Origin: Gillisella vitis
Lineage (GTDB): Bacteria > Pseudomonadota > Alphaproteobacteria > Rhizobiales > Rhizobiaceae
DNA: 64,000 nucleotides
Direction: 5' to 3'
Assembly (NCBI RefSeq): GCF_014204625.1
Contig: NZ_JACHLU010000003.1
Coordinates: forward strand, 281,044-345,043
Shown here: in pieces, positions 9,027 to 18,653 of the stretch
How the letters are laid out: each line of letters starts with the position of its first letter
Numbering within the stretch: position 1 is the stretch's first letter
Made by a program: the position numbers and the translations under genes
Notes under the pieces: model-generated
What the model was told of the DNA's origin: nothing
What the model saw: the letters and a program-made list of their open reading frames with translations, nothing else
Database searches by the model: none

Positions 9027-10820
9027 TCAAAATGCTTCAGCAGCCATGGCCATCACGCTGTCAGCACCCGCTTCAATGCGGGTTTTGCGCAAAGCTGTTT
9101 CCGGCATGATCTTTTCCATGAAGAAGCGCCCGGTCAACAGCTTATTGTTGTAATAATCGGCATCACTTGCGCCATTTTCCAGCGCCTCATTCGCGGCCTT
9201 GGCCATTTTGGCCCACATGTAACCCAGCACCACCAGACCGAAGAGATGCATATAATCGGTCGAGCCAGCACCGGCATTGTCGGGCTTGGCCATAGCATTC
9301 TGCATAAACCACATGGTCGCGGCCTGCGCGTCGTTCAGACCCTTCTTGAGCTGCTTGGTGAAGAAGGACAGCTTTTCATCACCCCGATTTTCCTCGCAGA
9401 AAGCGCCAATTTCATTGAAAAGCGCCATCACCGCCCGGCCACCGTTAAGGCCCAGTTTGCGGCCCACCAGATCCAGCGCCTGAATGCCGTTGGCCCCTTC
9501 GTAAATCATGGCAATGCGGGCATCGCGCACGTACTGGCTCATGCCCCATTCTTCAATGTAGCCATGGCCGCCATAGACCTGCTGGGCCATCACTGCATGG
9601 TCAAAGCCCTTGTCGGTCAATACACCTTTGAGGATCGGCGTCATCAGGCCGAGAATATCATCGGCATTCTGCCGCTCGGATGCATCGGTTGAGCGGTGAG
9701 CAATATCGGATTTCAGCGCGGTCCACAGGGTAAAGGCGCGGCCTGCCTCGTTAAAGGCCTTGATGGTCATCAGGGCGCGGCGAATGTCCGGGTGAACAAT
9801 GATAGGATCGGCCTTTTTATCCGGCGCTTTGGCGCCTGTCAGGGCGCGGCCCTGAATGCGCTCGCGGGCGTAAGCCACAGCATTCTGATAGGCCACTTCA
9901 GCAATCGAGAGGCCTTGCAGACCAACGCCCAGACGCGCCTCGTTCATCATCACAAACATGGCCGAGAGGCCTTTGTTTTCTGCGCCAATCAGATAGCCGG
10001 TGGCCTCATCATAATTCATCACGCAGGTGGCATTGCCGTGAATGCCCATCTTGTGCTCGATCGCGCCGCAGGACACGCCATTTTTGTCGCCAAGGCTGCC
10101 ATCGTCCTTGACGATAACCTTGGGCACGATAAACAGCGAAATCCCCTTGGTGCCTTCCGGTGCACCTTCAATGCGGGCCAGCACCAGATGGATGATGTTC
10201 TCGGTCATCCCATGTTCGCCTGCCGAGATGAAAATCTTCTGGCCGGAGATTTTGTACGTGCCATCCCCATTCGGCACGGCCTTGGTGCGCAACAGGCCCA
10301 GATCGGTGCCGCAATGCGGCTCGGTGAGGTTCATGGTGCCAGACCACACGCCCTCGACCATTTTGGGCAGATACGTGGCTTTCTGGGCGTCAGAGCCATG
10401 CACCAGAATGGCGGCAATGGCCCCTTGGGTCAGGCCCGGATACATCATCAAGGCCATATTGGCCGATGACATATATTCACCCACCGCAGCGTGCAGCGTA
10501 TAGGGCAGGCCCTGGCCGCCAAATTCCGCAGGCACCGCCAAGCCGGTCCAGCCGCCCTGACAATAGGCATCATAGGCCTGCTTGAAGCCCTTGGGCACAG
10601 TTACAGAGCCATCATCGTTGCGGGTGCAGCCTTCCTGATCACCAGAGAGGTTGAGCGGAAAGAGCTGTTCTTCGGCCAGCTTTGCGGCTTCACTCAAGAT
10701 AGCCTCGATCATATCGGGCGTTGCGTCTTCAAAACCGGGCAGGTTATGGTAGCGCTCAAGCCCCAGAACGGAATTCAGAATGAAGAGTGTGTCTGTGACT
10801 GGTGCCTTGTAAGCGGGCAT
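9027..10820 (-). CDS. Acyl-CoA dehydrogenase (long form with C-terminal extension)
   Basis: A 597-residue FAD enzyme that introduces the first double bond into acyl-CoA. It has the N-terminal helical domain, [19 protein letters not shown] in the middle beta domain (flavin contact) and [20 protein letters not shown], where the YEG glutamate is the likely catalytic base. The about 110 residues after that form the extra C-terminal domain found in the long ACAD group (about 590-600 residues). The start at 10820 has GGAGG eight bases before it. It is the first gene of the three-gene operon, with an inverted repeat 61 bp upstream that may be the operator. Confidence 0.93.
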   Translation of the reverse strand: MPAYKAPVTDTLFILNSVLGLERYHNLPGFEDATPDMIEAILSEAAKLAEEQLFPLNLSGDQEGCTRNDDGSVTVPKGFKQAYDAYCQGGWTGLAVPAEFGGQGLPYTLHAAVGEYMSSANMALMMYPGLTQGAIAAILVHGSDAQKATYLPKMVEGVWSGTMNLTEPHCGTDLGLLRTKAVPNGDGTYKISGQKIFISAGEHGMTENIIHLVLARIEGAPEGTKGISLFIVPKVIVKDDGSLGDKNGVSCGAIEHKMGIHGNATCVMNYDEATGYLIGAENKGLSAMFVMMNEARLGVGLQGLSIAEVAYQNAVAYARERIQGRALTGAKAPDKKADPIIVHPDIRRALMTIKAFNEAGRAFTLWTALKSDIAHRSTDASERQNADDILGLMTPILKGVLTDKGFDHAVMAQQVYGGHGYIEEWGMSQYVRDARIAMIYEGANGIQALDLVGRKLGLNGGRAVMALFNEIGAFCEENRGDEKLSFFTKQLKKGLNDAQAATMWFMQNAMAKPDNAGAGSTDYMHLFGLVVLGYMWAKMAKAANEALENGASDADYYNNKLLTGRFFMEKIMPETALRKTRIEAGADSVMAMAAEAF

Positions 10821-10880
10821 ATCAGTGTCCTCCGACGGTTTGGGCCGCATTCCTCCGCAGCCAACGTGTAACCTATTAAA

Positions 10881-10906
10881 TATTGACGTGCGCGTAAACG
10901 TCAATA
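10881..10906. promoter_or_regulatory. Inverted repeat TATTGACG-N10-CGTCAATA, likely operator of the fad operon
   Basis: A perfect 8-bp inverted repeat with a 10-base spacer lies 61-86 bp before the acyl-CoA dehydrogenase start, in the divergent gap with podJ. Sites of the TTGACGT/ACGTCAA type are typical of MerR-type (LiuR-like) and some TetR-type regulators of acyl-CoA degradation; the identity of the regulator is inferred, not shown. Confidence 0.5.
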
Positions 10907-11144
10907 CGCAAAAATGTGAATGTTCTCATTGCGTGGTGCAGGCCTGTGTTGAATGTCTCCACCTGCCGAGAAAGGTTAAAAAATAGCAGCGCTTCTTAAC
11001 GACTTGTTTACTACGTTTCGTCGATTCTAAGGCGGAGTGATTTGCGATGGCCTGAACGTGAGGGATGCTGGTTTAAATTCAGTGTTCACCATGGCCAACG
11101 CGCATGAATGGGTCAACCGGCCAAACGTGAAGCGAGCCTGGAAT

Positions 11145-14100
11145 ATGAATGGACAGCGGTCTCTTTCTCCCCGCCAAGTAGGATATTCATCGCTTGATGC
11201 CTTGAGCCGCACCATCGAGGGGCTTGAGGCACGCATTGAAGGTTTAATGGGTGGTCTGCCCAAAAGCGGACGTGTGCCTGAGCACGCTGTTGTTGAGCAG
11301 CCGGTTGTAGAACAGCCCGTCATGGAGCGCCGCTCACGTCTGGACCAGCGTGACCTCCTTGCAGACATCCGCGAACGCCAGCGGGTGCTGGAAGCTGCAC
11401 GGCCGCGCTCTACTGTGAAGGCTCCTGTGGCCAAGCCGCAGGCACCGCAGACGGAATTGCCCGGCTTTCAGCAGGCACTGTCGAGCTTGCGGGCCGATCT
11501 GCGGCAGGATATTCGCAAGGACATCGGCGAAACTCTGGCAGGTGAAATTGGATCGCTTCGATCAGAAATTGCTGACATTCGTAAACTGGCAGAGGACAGC
11601 CAGAGCACGGGTGCATTGCGCGATGATTTTTCCCGCATGGCCGAAAGCATTGAGCGTCTTGGTCTTGAGCGCGCAGGTCAGGCCCCGGTTGCTGAAACGG
11701 ACGGTTTGCGCGCCGATTTTGAAGAGCTGCGCTCCCTGATGGACGGTCTGGTGCGCAATGACAGCGTGCGGGCGATGGAAGATCGCTGGACTGCGCTTGA
11801 GGCGCGGCTTGAAACCATTGACCCGGAGCGGATCCAGCAGGATCTTCTGTCTCTTGCCTATCGGCTGGATGACATCAAGCAACAGCTTGGCTCCATTGGA
11901 GATATGCGTTCTGTGCGTCTGCTGGAAGGAAAGCTGATTGCCATTGCCAAGGCGCTGGAGCATATCGGCACCCATCTTGAGCCCAACAGTCAGGCCATGG
12001 CGGAGCAATTTTCCCAGCTGGATCGCCGCCTAGATGAAATTTCCCGCGCTGTGGCGGCGGCTGGTCGCGCCACACCCGCAACCACCGATCCGCGTCTGGT
12101 GGAGCGGCTGGAAGACCGGATCGCCACCATTGCGCGGCATCTGGAGGTGATTTCCGAGCAGGTCGCAGGTTTTGGCCGCGAAGGCGAATTGGCAGAGCGG
12201 ATTGAAGCTCTGACCTTGCGCATCGAAGAGCTTGCCAACCAGCAGACCGCACGCCGTCTGGAAGAACGGCTTGACGAATTGGCCGCCATGCTGGATCGCT
12301 CACTGGTTGATCATTTTCAGCCCGAGTTGACAGGCTATCTCTCTGATATTTCCCGCAAGATCGACGCCCTTGATCAGGCGTCGCTGAGCGAGCATCTGAC
12401 GGATCAGATTGCCGTGATCGGCCGTCGGCTTGATGAGCTGGATCTTCAGTCCGTAGCGCCTGCTGTGGACGATGCCTTGCTCAGAAGTCTGGATGAGCGG
12501 CTCTATTCCATTGCCGCCCGGCTGGATGAAACCGTGACATCGCCCTTGGTCGATAATTCTGGTATTGCCGGACTGGAGCAGCAGATTGCCGATCTTTCCG
12601 CGCTGATCAGCGCATCTCCGGCAGCGGATGGCGTGCAGGATGGCCGTATTGAAGGGCGCATGGCGGCCCTTGAAGACTACCTAGCCACCAGCGACGAATA
12701 TATTGTTGAAGCGGCCCGCCAGGCCGCCGAAGCTGTGATGGAAAACTATGTCCGGCAACGACCGGCTCCCGTGGCAGGCGCAGCACCCGATCAGACCGCT
12801 GAAACATTGGCGACGCTGGCCGATCACTTGCGCAATCTGGAAGACATCAGCCGTGGTGGTGAAGAACGCAGCCATCGTACGGTAGAAGCGCTGCACCAGA
12901 CTTTGGTGCAGATTGCCGAAAAGCTCGATCAGATGGATCGGCGCACCAGTGCCACACCCCCGGCACTCAACGAGCGGGTGGATGCGCAGACACACAAAGA
13001 TGCATCGCCTGTGCAGGTGGCGCACCGTGAAATCGAAGCCGCTTTCCAGCCCGCACCGGACAACATGGCCAAAGCTGCGCAGGCTGAGGTGGGCGATGAT
13101 CTGGCGATCAAGGAGGTCAAACTTGAGCTGCCTGAAAGGCCAAGCCTGCTGGCTGGTCTTGGTTGGCGCCTGAAAGGGAAAACCACCAGGCAGGCGTTGA
13201 GCGAATCTGTCAGTATGGCCTCGATGCCCGTGCAGGATCAGCCCGCCGAGGTGAAATCGCCTGAAGGACGCCAGATGCTGGATGCGCCGCCGTCCATTGA
13301 CCCGGCGGATGCCCTCTTGCCTGAAGACGCCAATGAACTGCTGGAGCCCGGTTCGGGCAAGCCGGATGTGCGCAAGATTCTGGAAAAAGTGCGTGCCCGG
13401 CAAAATGTTGATCAGAATAGTGACGGCGCGAAGGGCGAACGCATACCGCCGCTCGCCACAGGCGCGGCCGCCAGGGTCGACGACCGGATGGATTTCATTG
13501 CCGCCGCCCGTCGCGCCGCGCAGGCGGCTGTGCAGGAGACGGATCGTGGTTCCAGAGCGCCAAAACTGTCGATGGCGGATGAAGTGACGGGCGGCTCGGC
13601 CTTTTCACGCTATCGTCGCCCGATTTTGATGGCTGTTGGCGCTTTGCTGCTGGCGGCTATGGCCTTGCCGCTGGTCAAGGGGCTTGGCTCTGGCAGTGCA
13701 CCGGCAGCGAAGCCCGCCGCCGCTCCGGCTGTGATGACGGCACCCGCACCCGCACCGCAAGCAGCAGCGCCGCAAGCCTCGGCGGTGCAGAAGAGCGATG
13801 TCGCCGCCCCGACAGGGCCTGCCAGCCTCTCAGCCACACCGATTGATGGTGGCCAGCAGCTTGCTCCGCTTGCACCCGCCACACCTGTTGCGCCTGCATC
13901 GCAGGCAGGGTTTACAACATCTGCCCCGGTGGCAGAGCAGGCCGCACAACAAGCCCTGTTTGAGGTGCCTGCCGAGATTTCTCCGGCCTCGCTGGTGTCC
14001 GCCGCACAGGCGGGTGATGCTGCGGCTTTGTTTGAAATCGGCTCACGCTATCTGGAAGCGCGCGGCGTGCCTGCGGATTTTTCCAAGGCGGCCATCTGGT

Positions 14101-14813
14101 TCCAGCGGGCGGCTGATCGGGGTCTGGTTCCGGCACGGTATCGCCTTGCCGGGCTTTATGAAAAAGGCACAGGCGTTGCCCGTGATGTTGTCAGGGCCAA
14201 AGGGCTTTATCTGGTGGCCGCCGCCGCCGGAAATGCCAGCGCCATGCACAATCTCGCCGTCATCTATGCCTCTGGCTCCGATGGCAAGGTGGATATGCAG
14301 GAAGCCGCCAAATGGTTCACCAAGGCGGCCAATCTCGGTGTCACCGATAGCCAGTTCAATCTGGCCGTTCTGTTTGCCCGCGGTACGGGCGTGAAGCAGG
14401 ATTTGGGTGAATCCTACAAGTGGTTTGCGCTGGCTGCCCGCAACGGCGACAAGGATGCAGGCGAAAAGCGCGATGAAGTGGCCAGGGCCATGGCACCGGA
14501 TGCCTTGGAGAGCGCCAGGACCGCCGTTGAGCAATGGCAGGCCATGCCACAGGATGCCGATGCCAATACGGTCAACATACCCGATGACTGGCAGGGCAAA
14601 GGTTTGACGACCGGCAGTGTCGATATGGAAAAGGCCATTCGCAATATTCAGGCCATCCTCAACAAGAATGGTTTTGACGCAGGCCAGCCAGACGGCAAGC
14701 TGGGCGCACGGACGGTCACGGCGATCAAGGCGTTTCAGACATCCGTTGGTCTACAGCCGACAGGAAAAGTCTCGAATGAACTGGTGAAAGCGCTTTTGGC
14801 CAGGAATGCCTGA
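11145..14813 (+). CDS. podJ: PodJ-like polar scaffold: coiled coil, one membrane helix, Sel1 repeats, peptidoglycan-binding domain
   Basis: A very long protein (1222 residues from this start). The N-terminal two thirds are cytoplasmic, rich in repeated ...RLDEL/RLE... heptads typical of coiled coils (GLEARIEGLMGG, LEARLETIDPERIQ, RLEERLDELAAML). A single membrane helix (PILMAVGALLLAAMALPLV) lies near nt 13620-13675, then a Pro/Ala linker, then about four Sel1-like repeats (YLEARGVPADFSKAAIWFQ and similar, nt 14030-14470) and a C-terminal PG_binding_1 domain (DGKLGARTVTAIKAFQ). This is the layout of rhizobial PodJ, which marks the old pole and organises growth and division. The frame is open to a GTG at 11037 and an ATG at 11091; I chose 11145 because the conserved SSLDALSRTIEG block then starts near the N-terminus, but no ribosome site decides it. 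Confidence 0.8.
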   Translation: MNGQRSLSPRQVGYSSLDALSRTIEGLEARIEGLMGGLPKSGRVPEHAVVEQPVVEQPVMERRSRLDQRDLLADIRERQRVLEAARPRSTVKAPVAKPQAPQTELPGFQQALSSLRADLRQDIRKDIGETLAGEIGSLRSEIADIRKLAEDSQSTGALRDDFSRMAESIERLGLERAGQAPVAETDGLRADFEELRSLMDGLVRNDSVRAMEDRWTALEARLETIDPERIQQDLLSLAYRLDDIKQQLGSIGDMRSVRLLEGKLIAIAKALEHIGTHLEPNSQAMAEQFSQLDRRLDEISRAVAAAGRATPATTDPRLVERLEDRIATIARHLEVISEQVAGFGREGELAERIEALTLRIEELANQQTARRLEERLDELAAMLDRSLVDHFQPELTGYLSDISRKIDALDQASLSEHLTDQIAVIGRRLDELDLQSVAPAVDDALLRSLDERLYSIAARLDETVTSPLVDNSGIAGLEQQIADLSALISASPAADGVQDGRIEGRMAALEDYLATSDEYIVEAARQAAEAVMENYVRQRPAPVAGAAPDQTAETLATLADHLRNLEDISRGGEERSHRTVEALHQTLVQIAEKLDQMDRRTSATPPALNERVDAQTHKDASPVQVAHREIEAAFQPAPDNMAKAAQAEVGDDLAIKEVKLELPERPSLLAGLGWRLKGKTTRQALSESVSMASMPVQDQPAEVKSPEGRQMLDAPPSIDPADALLPEDANELLEPGSGKPDVRKILEKVRARQNVDQNSDGAKGERIPPLATGAAARVDDRMDFIAAARRAAQAAVQETDRGSRAPKLSMADEVTGGSAFSRYRRPILMAVGALLLAAMALPLVKGLGSGSAPAAKPAAAPAVMTAPAPAPQAAAPQASAVQKSDVAAPTGPASLSATPIDGGQQLAPLAPATPVAPASQAGFTTSAPVAEQAAQQALFEVPAEISPASLVSAAQAGDAAALFEIGSRYLEARGVPADFSKAAIWFQRAADRGLVPARYRLAGLYEKGTGVARDVVRAKGLYLVAAAAGNASAMHNLAVIYASGSDGKVDMQEAAKWFTKAANLGVTDSQFNLAVLFARGTGVKQDLGESYKWFALAARNGDKDAGEKRDEVARAMAPDALESARTAVEQWQAMPQDADANTVNIPDDWQGKGLTTGSVDMEKAIRNIQAILNKNGFDAGQPDGKLGARTVTAIKAFQTSVGLQPTGKVSNELVKALLARNA

Positions 14814-14978
14814 GGCTCTTGCCTTGCGGACAAACGAAATAGTCATACAATCAGACTATGGTTTGGGCTTTAACGGGCTGCTGAAAAAATCCACCGGGAT
14901 GGAAATGCATTTGTGCGCATGTGTCGATGCTGAATGCGTTAACAGACGGCAGCGGAATTTCGCATTGCGGGGACGACT

Positions 14979-15899
14979 GTGACACTTTATCTGCCGATTG
15001 CGGAACTGTCGGTAAACATTTTCATCATCCTTGGCATGGGTGCGGCTGTTGGCTTCCTTTCCGGCATGTTTGGTGTGGGCGGTGGCTTTCTCATCACGCC
15101 ACTGCTGATTTTTTATAATATTCCGCCCATTGTTGCCGTTGCCACGGGGGCCAATCAGGTGGTTGCCTCGTCGATTTCGGGGGCGATGAGCCATTTTCGC
15201 CGTGGCTCGCTGGATTTGAAGCTGGGCTGTGTTCTGCTGGTCGGCGGCCTGTTCGGGGCATCGCTGGGCATGTGGCTGTTTGTTCTGTTGCGTCGGCTTG
15301 GCCAGATCGACCTGTTCATTTCGCTGATGTATGTGCTTCTGCTTGGCTCGATCGGCTCGTTGATGCTGTGGGAAAGCGTGCGCGCACTGCGGCGCTCGGC
15401 CCGCAATGAGCCTGCGCCATCGCGGCGTCCGGGACAGCACAACTGGGTGCATCGACTGCCCTTCAAGATGCGGTTCAAAAAATCCAAGATCTATCTCAGC
15501 GCCATTCCGGTGCTGGCGCTTGGCTTCTGCATCGGCGTTCTGACGCCAATGGGCATTGGCGGTGGCTTTATTCTGGTGCCAGCGATGATCTATCTTTTGC
15601 GCATTCCCACCAATGTTGTGGTGGGCACGTCGCTGTTCCAGATTATCTTCGTCAGTGCCTTCACCACCATTGCGCAGGCCACGGCCAACACCTCCGTTGA
15701 TATTGTGCTGGCGTTTCTGCTGATGATCGCAGGCGTGATCGGTGCGCAATATGGCGTGCGGGTCGGTCAGAAATTGCGCGGCGAACAATTGCGGGCATTG
15801 CTGGGCCTGCTGGTTCTGGCCGTTGGCATTCGTCTGGCCGTTGAACTGGTGGTCACACCGGCAGATGCCTATTCCATCGTGGTGGGGGCAGGTCGATGA
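14979..15899 (+). CDS. TSUP (TauE/SafE) family sulfite/organosulfonate exporter
   Basis: A 306-residue polytopic membrane protein with two TauE halves: MGAAVGFLSGMFGVGGGFL near residue 15 and GVLTPMGIGGGFILVP near residue 185, the paired GVGGG/GIGGG loops typical of the family. Such proteins are thought to export sulfite, sulfoacetate or similar anions. It starts with GTG after a GCGGGGA sequence. Its stop overlaps the start of the next gene (ATGA), so both are translationally coupled; this TauE-TIGR02186 pair recurs in many alphaproteobacteria. Confidence 0.87.
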   Translation: MTLYLPIAELSVNIFIILGMGAAVGFLSGMFGVGGGFLITPLLIFYNIPPIVAVATGANQVVASSISGAMSHFRRGSLDLKLGCVLLVGGLFGASLGMWLFVLLRRLGQIDLFISLMYVLLLGSIGSLMLWESVRALRRSARNEPAPSRRPGQHNWVHRLPFKMRFKKSKIYLSAIPVLALGFCIGVLTPMGIGGGFILVPAMIYLLRIPTNVVVGTSLFQIIFVSAFTTIAQATANTSVDIVLAFLLMIAGVIGAQYGVRVGQKLRGEQLRALLGLLVLAVGIRLAVELVVTPADAYSIVVGAGR

Positions 15900-16708
15900 T
15901 CGCTCTTCGTCTCGCAAGCCTTTCGTTCATCATGGCTGTTATGTGCGCGAGTGGACAGGCGTTTGCGCAAATTCCGTTTCTGACGCCGGACACCACGGGC
16001 AAGGAAACGCTGGAAATTGGCACATCGACCAGCGAAATTGCCATTACCTCGGATTTTCGCGGTGCAGATCTGACGGTGTTTGGCGCGCTGAACAGTGTTG
16101 ATCAGCTGCTTTTGGCCATTGGCCAATATGATGTGGTGGTGACACTGGAGGGGCCGCGAACGGAGGCAACAGTGCGCCGCAAGGAAAGATTGCTGGGTAT
16201 CTGGGTCAACCGGCAGGCGCTGACGTTCGAGAATATGCCAACCTCCTATTCCGTGGCCAGCACCCGACAGGTCTCTGCCATTGCCTCGCGTGATGTGCTG
16301 AACCAGTTGGGGATTGGTGTCGATTATCTGCCGCTGTCACCCATGGGTTATTTGAGTGGCAATGTGAATATGGGTGATTTTCGCGCTGCCTATCGCCGTC
16401 TTCAACGTAGCAACGGGCTTTATCAGGATGAAAACGCAGGCGTGCGGTTTGTCAGCACCAATCTGTTTCGGGCCAGCCTGCGCCTGCCTGCCAATATTCC
16501 GGATGGGGTGCATGTCGTACACGCCTATCTGTTCAAGAGCGGTGTGTTTCTGACGCAAAAAGAATTGCGGCTTCGGGTGGTCAAGACCGGCCTTGAGCAG
16601 GCGATTACGGATGCCGCCCATAATCAGCCATTTTTCTACGGCGTTTTTGCTGTGCTGATCGCGGCAATTACCGGCTGGGCTGCAAGTATCATCTTCCGTA
16701 AGGATTGA
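15896..16708 (+). CDS. TIGR02186 family exported membrane-anchored protein
   Basis: A 270-residue protein with a signal peptide (ending ASGQAFA), a periplasmic beta-rich domain (residues about 25-240; QIPFLTPDTTGKETLEIG, DVVVTLEGPR, GIWVNRQALTFEN) and a single C-terminal membrane helix (YGVFAVLIAAITGWAASII). It matches the family found next to TauE/SafE exporters and probably helps the exporter on the periplasmic side. The start codon overlaps the exporter stop by four bases. The exact role is unknown. Confidence 0.82.
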   Translation: MIALRLASLSFIMAVMCASGQAFAQIPFLTPDTTGKETLEIGTSTSEIAITSDFRGADLTVFGALNSVDQLLLAIGQYDVVVTLEGPRTEATVRRKERLLGIWVNRQALTFENMPTSYSVASTRQVSAIASRDVLNQLGIGVDYLPLSPMGYLSGNVNMGDFRAAYRRLQRSNGLYQDENAGVRFVSTNLFRASLRLPANIPDGVHVVHAYLFKSGVFLTQKELRLRVVKTGLEQAITDAAHNQPFFYGVFAVLIAAITGWAASIIFRKD

Positions 16709-16743
16709 TTTTTGTGCTGCATTGCCGTCTGCGCAACTGAAAA

Positions 16744-16772
16744 GTGTCATCTCCCTGTCATTCGGACGTCAT
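16744..16772 (+). promoter_or_regulatory. Pho box: three heptamers at 11-bp spacing
   Basis: GTGTCAT (16744), CTGTCAT (16755) and ACGTCAT (16766) repeat exactly every 11 bp, the arrangement bound by PhoB (consensus CTGTCAT-N4-CTGTCAT). It lies 45 bp upstream of the alkaline phosphatase start, so PhoB-P activation under phosphate starvation is very likely. Confidence 0.85.
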
Positions 16773-16816
16773 AAGACCCGCCTGCAATCTGTTCAGCACA
16801 TATTGGGGGAAACATT

Positions 16817-18571
16817 ATGCGCGCTATCTTTGCAACACTCGTGGCAAGCACTGCCATGATCGGTGCGGCCCATGCCGCAACAATCTATCCGATTGATCGG
16901 GCAACAATTTTGAATGGCTCGCCATTTGATTTCAAGGTCGAATTCAAATCCGTCGTCAAGCCTGAAGACGTGAAAATCACCGTCAATGGCCAGGATTACA
17001 AGGCCGTTTTCGGCGCTGATGCACAATTCATTGCCGAAGAAAAAGGCAAGGAAGACAAGGTGCTTGGCTCGGCGCTTTTGCTGCGCAATGCCAAGCTGGC
17101 TGCCGGCTCCTACAAGGTCGAAGCATCCGCAGGCAGCGAGACGAAATCCGTGACCTGGGATGTCTATGCAACGGCCGATAAGCCCGTTGCCAAGAACATC
17201 ATCTTCTTCCTTGGGGATGGTCTGTCGGTTGCGCACCGCACCGGTGCCCGAATCATGTCCAAGGGCATGACGGAAGGCAAGGCCAATGGTCATCTCAACA
17301 TGGACAGCCTCGACCGGATGGCCTTTATCGGCACATCGTCCACCAATGCGATTGCAACCGATAGTGCCAACACCATGTCGGCCTATATGACCGGCCACAA
17401 GGCGGCTGTGAATGCTCTTGGCGTTTATGCCGACCGCACACCGAGCACGCTGGACGACCCGAAAGTTGAAACCATTGCCGAGGCACTGCGCCGCACGACG
17501 AAAAAGTCGATCGGTATCGTGTCCAACTCGGAAATCGAAGATGCCACCCCGGCAGCCGTTGTGTCTCATACCCGCGCCCGCGCAGACAAGGCCGAGATTG
17601 TGGGCATGATGTTCAACGTCAAGCCAGACGTCATTCTCGGCGGTGGTTCTGCTTACTTCCTGTCCAAGTCTGTTCCGGGCTCCAAGCGCAAGGACGACAA
17701 GGATTACATCGCCGAGTTCAAGAATGCCGGTTATACGCTGGCGACCTCCAAGACCGAGCTGGACGCCGCAGCTGGTGCCAACCCGTCCAAGCTTCTCGGC
17801 CTGTTCCACACCGGCAATATGGACACGATTCTGGATCGCAAATTCCTGAAAAAGGGTACTGTTGACAAGTTCCCGGATCAGCCGGGTCTGGTGGATATGA
17901 CCAAGGTTGCGCTTGATCAGCTTGCCAAGAACAAGGACGGCTTCTTCCTGATGGTCGAGGGTGCATCCATCGACAAGATGTCTCATCCGATGGACTGGGA
18001 TCGTGCGATGTATGAAACCATCGAATTCGATCAGGCTGTTGGCATTGGCATGGAGTTTGCGAAGAACAATCCCGATACGCTGGTTATTGTCACCGGCGAC
18101 CATACCCATGGCGTGTCCGTTATCGGCACCGTTGATGATGACAAGCCCGGCACTGAAATGCGCGAAAAAGTCGGCGTTTATGCCGATGCCGGCTATCCGA
18201 ACTACGAAGACAAGGATGGCGACGGCTTCCCGGACAAGGTTGACGTATCGCGTCGTCTGGCGGTGTTCTCGTCCAACTTCCCGGATTATTACGAGACCTT
18301 CCGCCCGAAGATGGATGGTCCGTTTGAGCCTGCGATCCAGAACGAGAAGAAGCAATACGTCGCCAACGAAGCCTATAAGAACGTACCCGGTGCGGTTTTC
18401 CGTGAAGGCAACCTGCCACGCTCTGCCGATACCGCCGTTCACGCGGTTGACGACATCGTGTTGCAGTCCACCGGCCCCGGCTCGGCTGGCTTCAAGGGCT
18501 ATATGGAGCAGAGCGACGTTTACAAGGTTCTGGCCGATGCTTTCGCCATCGGCGCACCAAAGGCCAAGTAA
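16817..18571 (+). CDS. Alkaline phosphatase, PhoA superfamily, with a Ca-binding-like loop
   Basis: A 584-residue periplasmic enzyme with a signal peptide ending AAHAA. An N-terminal beta domain (about residues 20-125) precedes the catalytic domain: KNIIFFLGDGLSVAHR (metal aspartate), ATDSANTMSAYMTGHK with the nucleophilic serine, then DHTHGV with metal histidines and a final AVHAVDD histidine. It releases phosphate from phosphomonoesters. Near residue 466 there is an acidic DKDGDGFPD loop that looks like a calcium site. The start is fixed by GGGGGA upstream, and a Pho box precedes the gene. It is followed by a terminator, so it is a single-gene unit. It is longer than E. coli PhoA (about 470 residues). 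Confidence 0.93.
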   Translation: MRAIFATLVASTAMIGAAHAATIYPIDRATILNGSPFDFKVEFKSVVKPEDVKITVNGQDYKAVFGADAQFIAEEKGKEDKVLGSALLLRNAKLAAGSYKVEASAGSETKSVTWDVYATADKPVAKNIIFFLGDGLSVAHRTGARIMSKGMTEGKANGHLNMDSLDRMAFIGTSSTNAIATDSANTMSAYMTGHKAAVNALGVYADRTPSTLDDPKVETIAEALRRTTKKSIGIVSNSEIEDATPAAVVSHTRARADKAEIVGMMFNVKPDVILGGGSAYFLSKSVPGSKRKDDKDYIAEFKNAGYTLATSKTELDAAAGANPSKLLGLFHTGNMDTILDRKFLKKGTVDKFPDQPGLVDMTKVALDQLAKNKDGFFLMVEGASIDKMSHPMDWDRAMYETIEFDQAVGIGMEFAKNNPDTLVIVTGDHTHGVSVIGTVDDDKPGTEMREKVGVYADAGYPNYEDKDGDGFPDKVDVSRRLAVFSSNFPDYYETFRPKMDGPFEPAIQNEKKQYVANEAYKNVPGAVFREGNLPRSADTAVHAVDDIVLQSTGPGSAGFKGYMEQSDVYKVLADAFAIGAPKAK

Positions 18572-18588
18572 CACGCTTGGATAATGAC

Positions 18589-18625
18589 ATCCGGGCGCTT
18601 TGTCGCCCGGATATTTATTTGTTTT
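18589..18625 (+). terminator. Rho-independent terminator of the alkaline phosphatase gene
   Basis: A perfect 9-bp stem ATCCGGGCG / CGCCCGGAT with loop CTTTGT, followed by a T-rich tail, 17 bp after the stop codon. Confidence 0.88.
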
Positions 18626-18653
18626 ACAAGAATGAATCTATCAGGGGTCATAC

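Noticed and set aside
11300..13000. Long repeated pattern in podJ that could be taken for tandem DNA repeats
   Set aside because: The repeats are at the protein level (coiled-coil heptads with RLDEL/RLE); the DNA copies are diverged.
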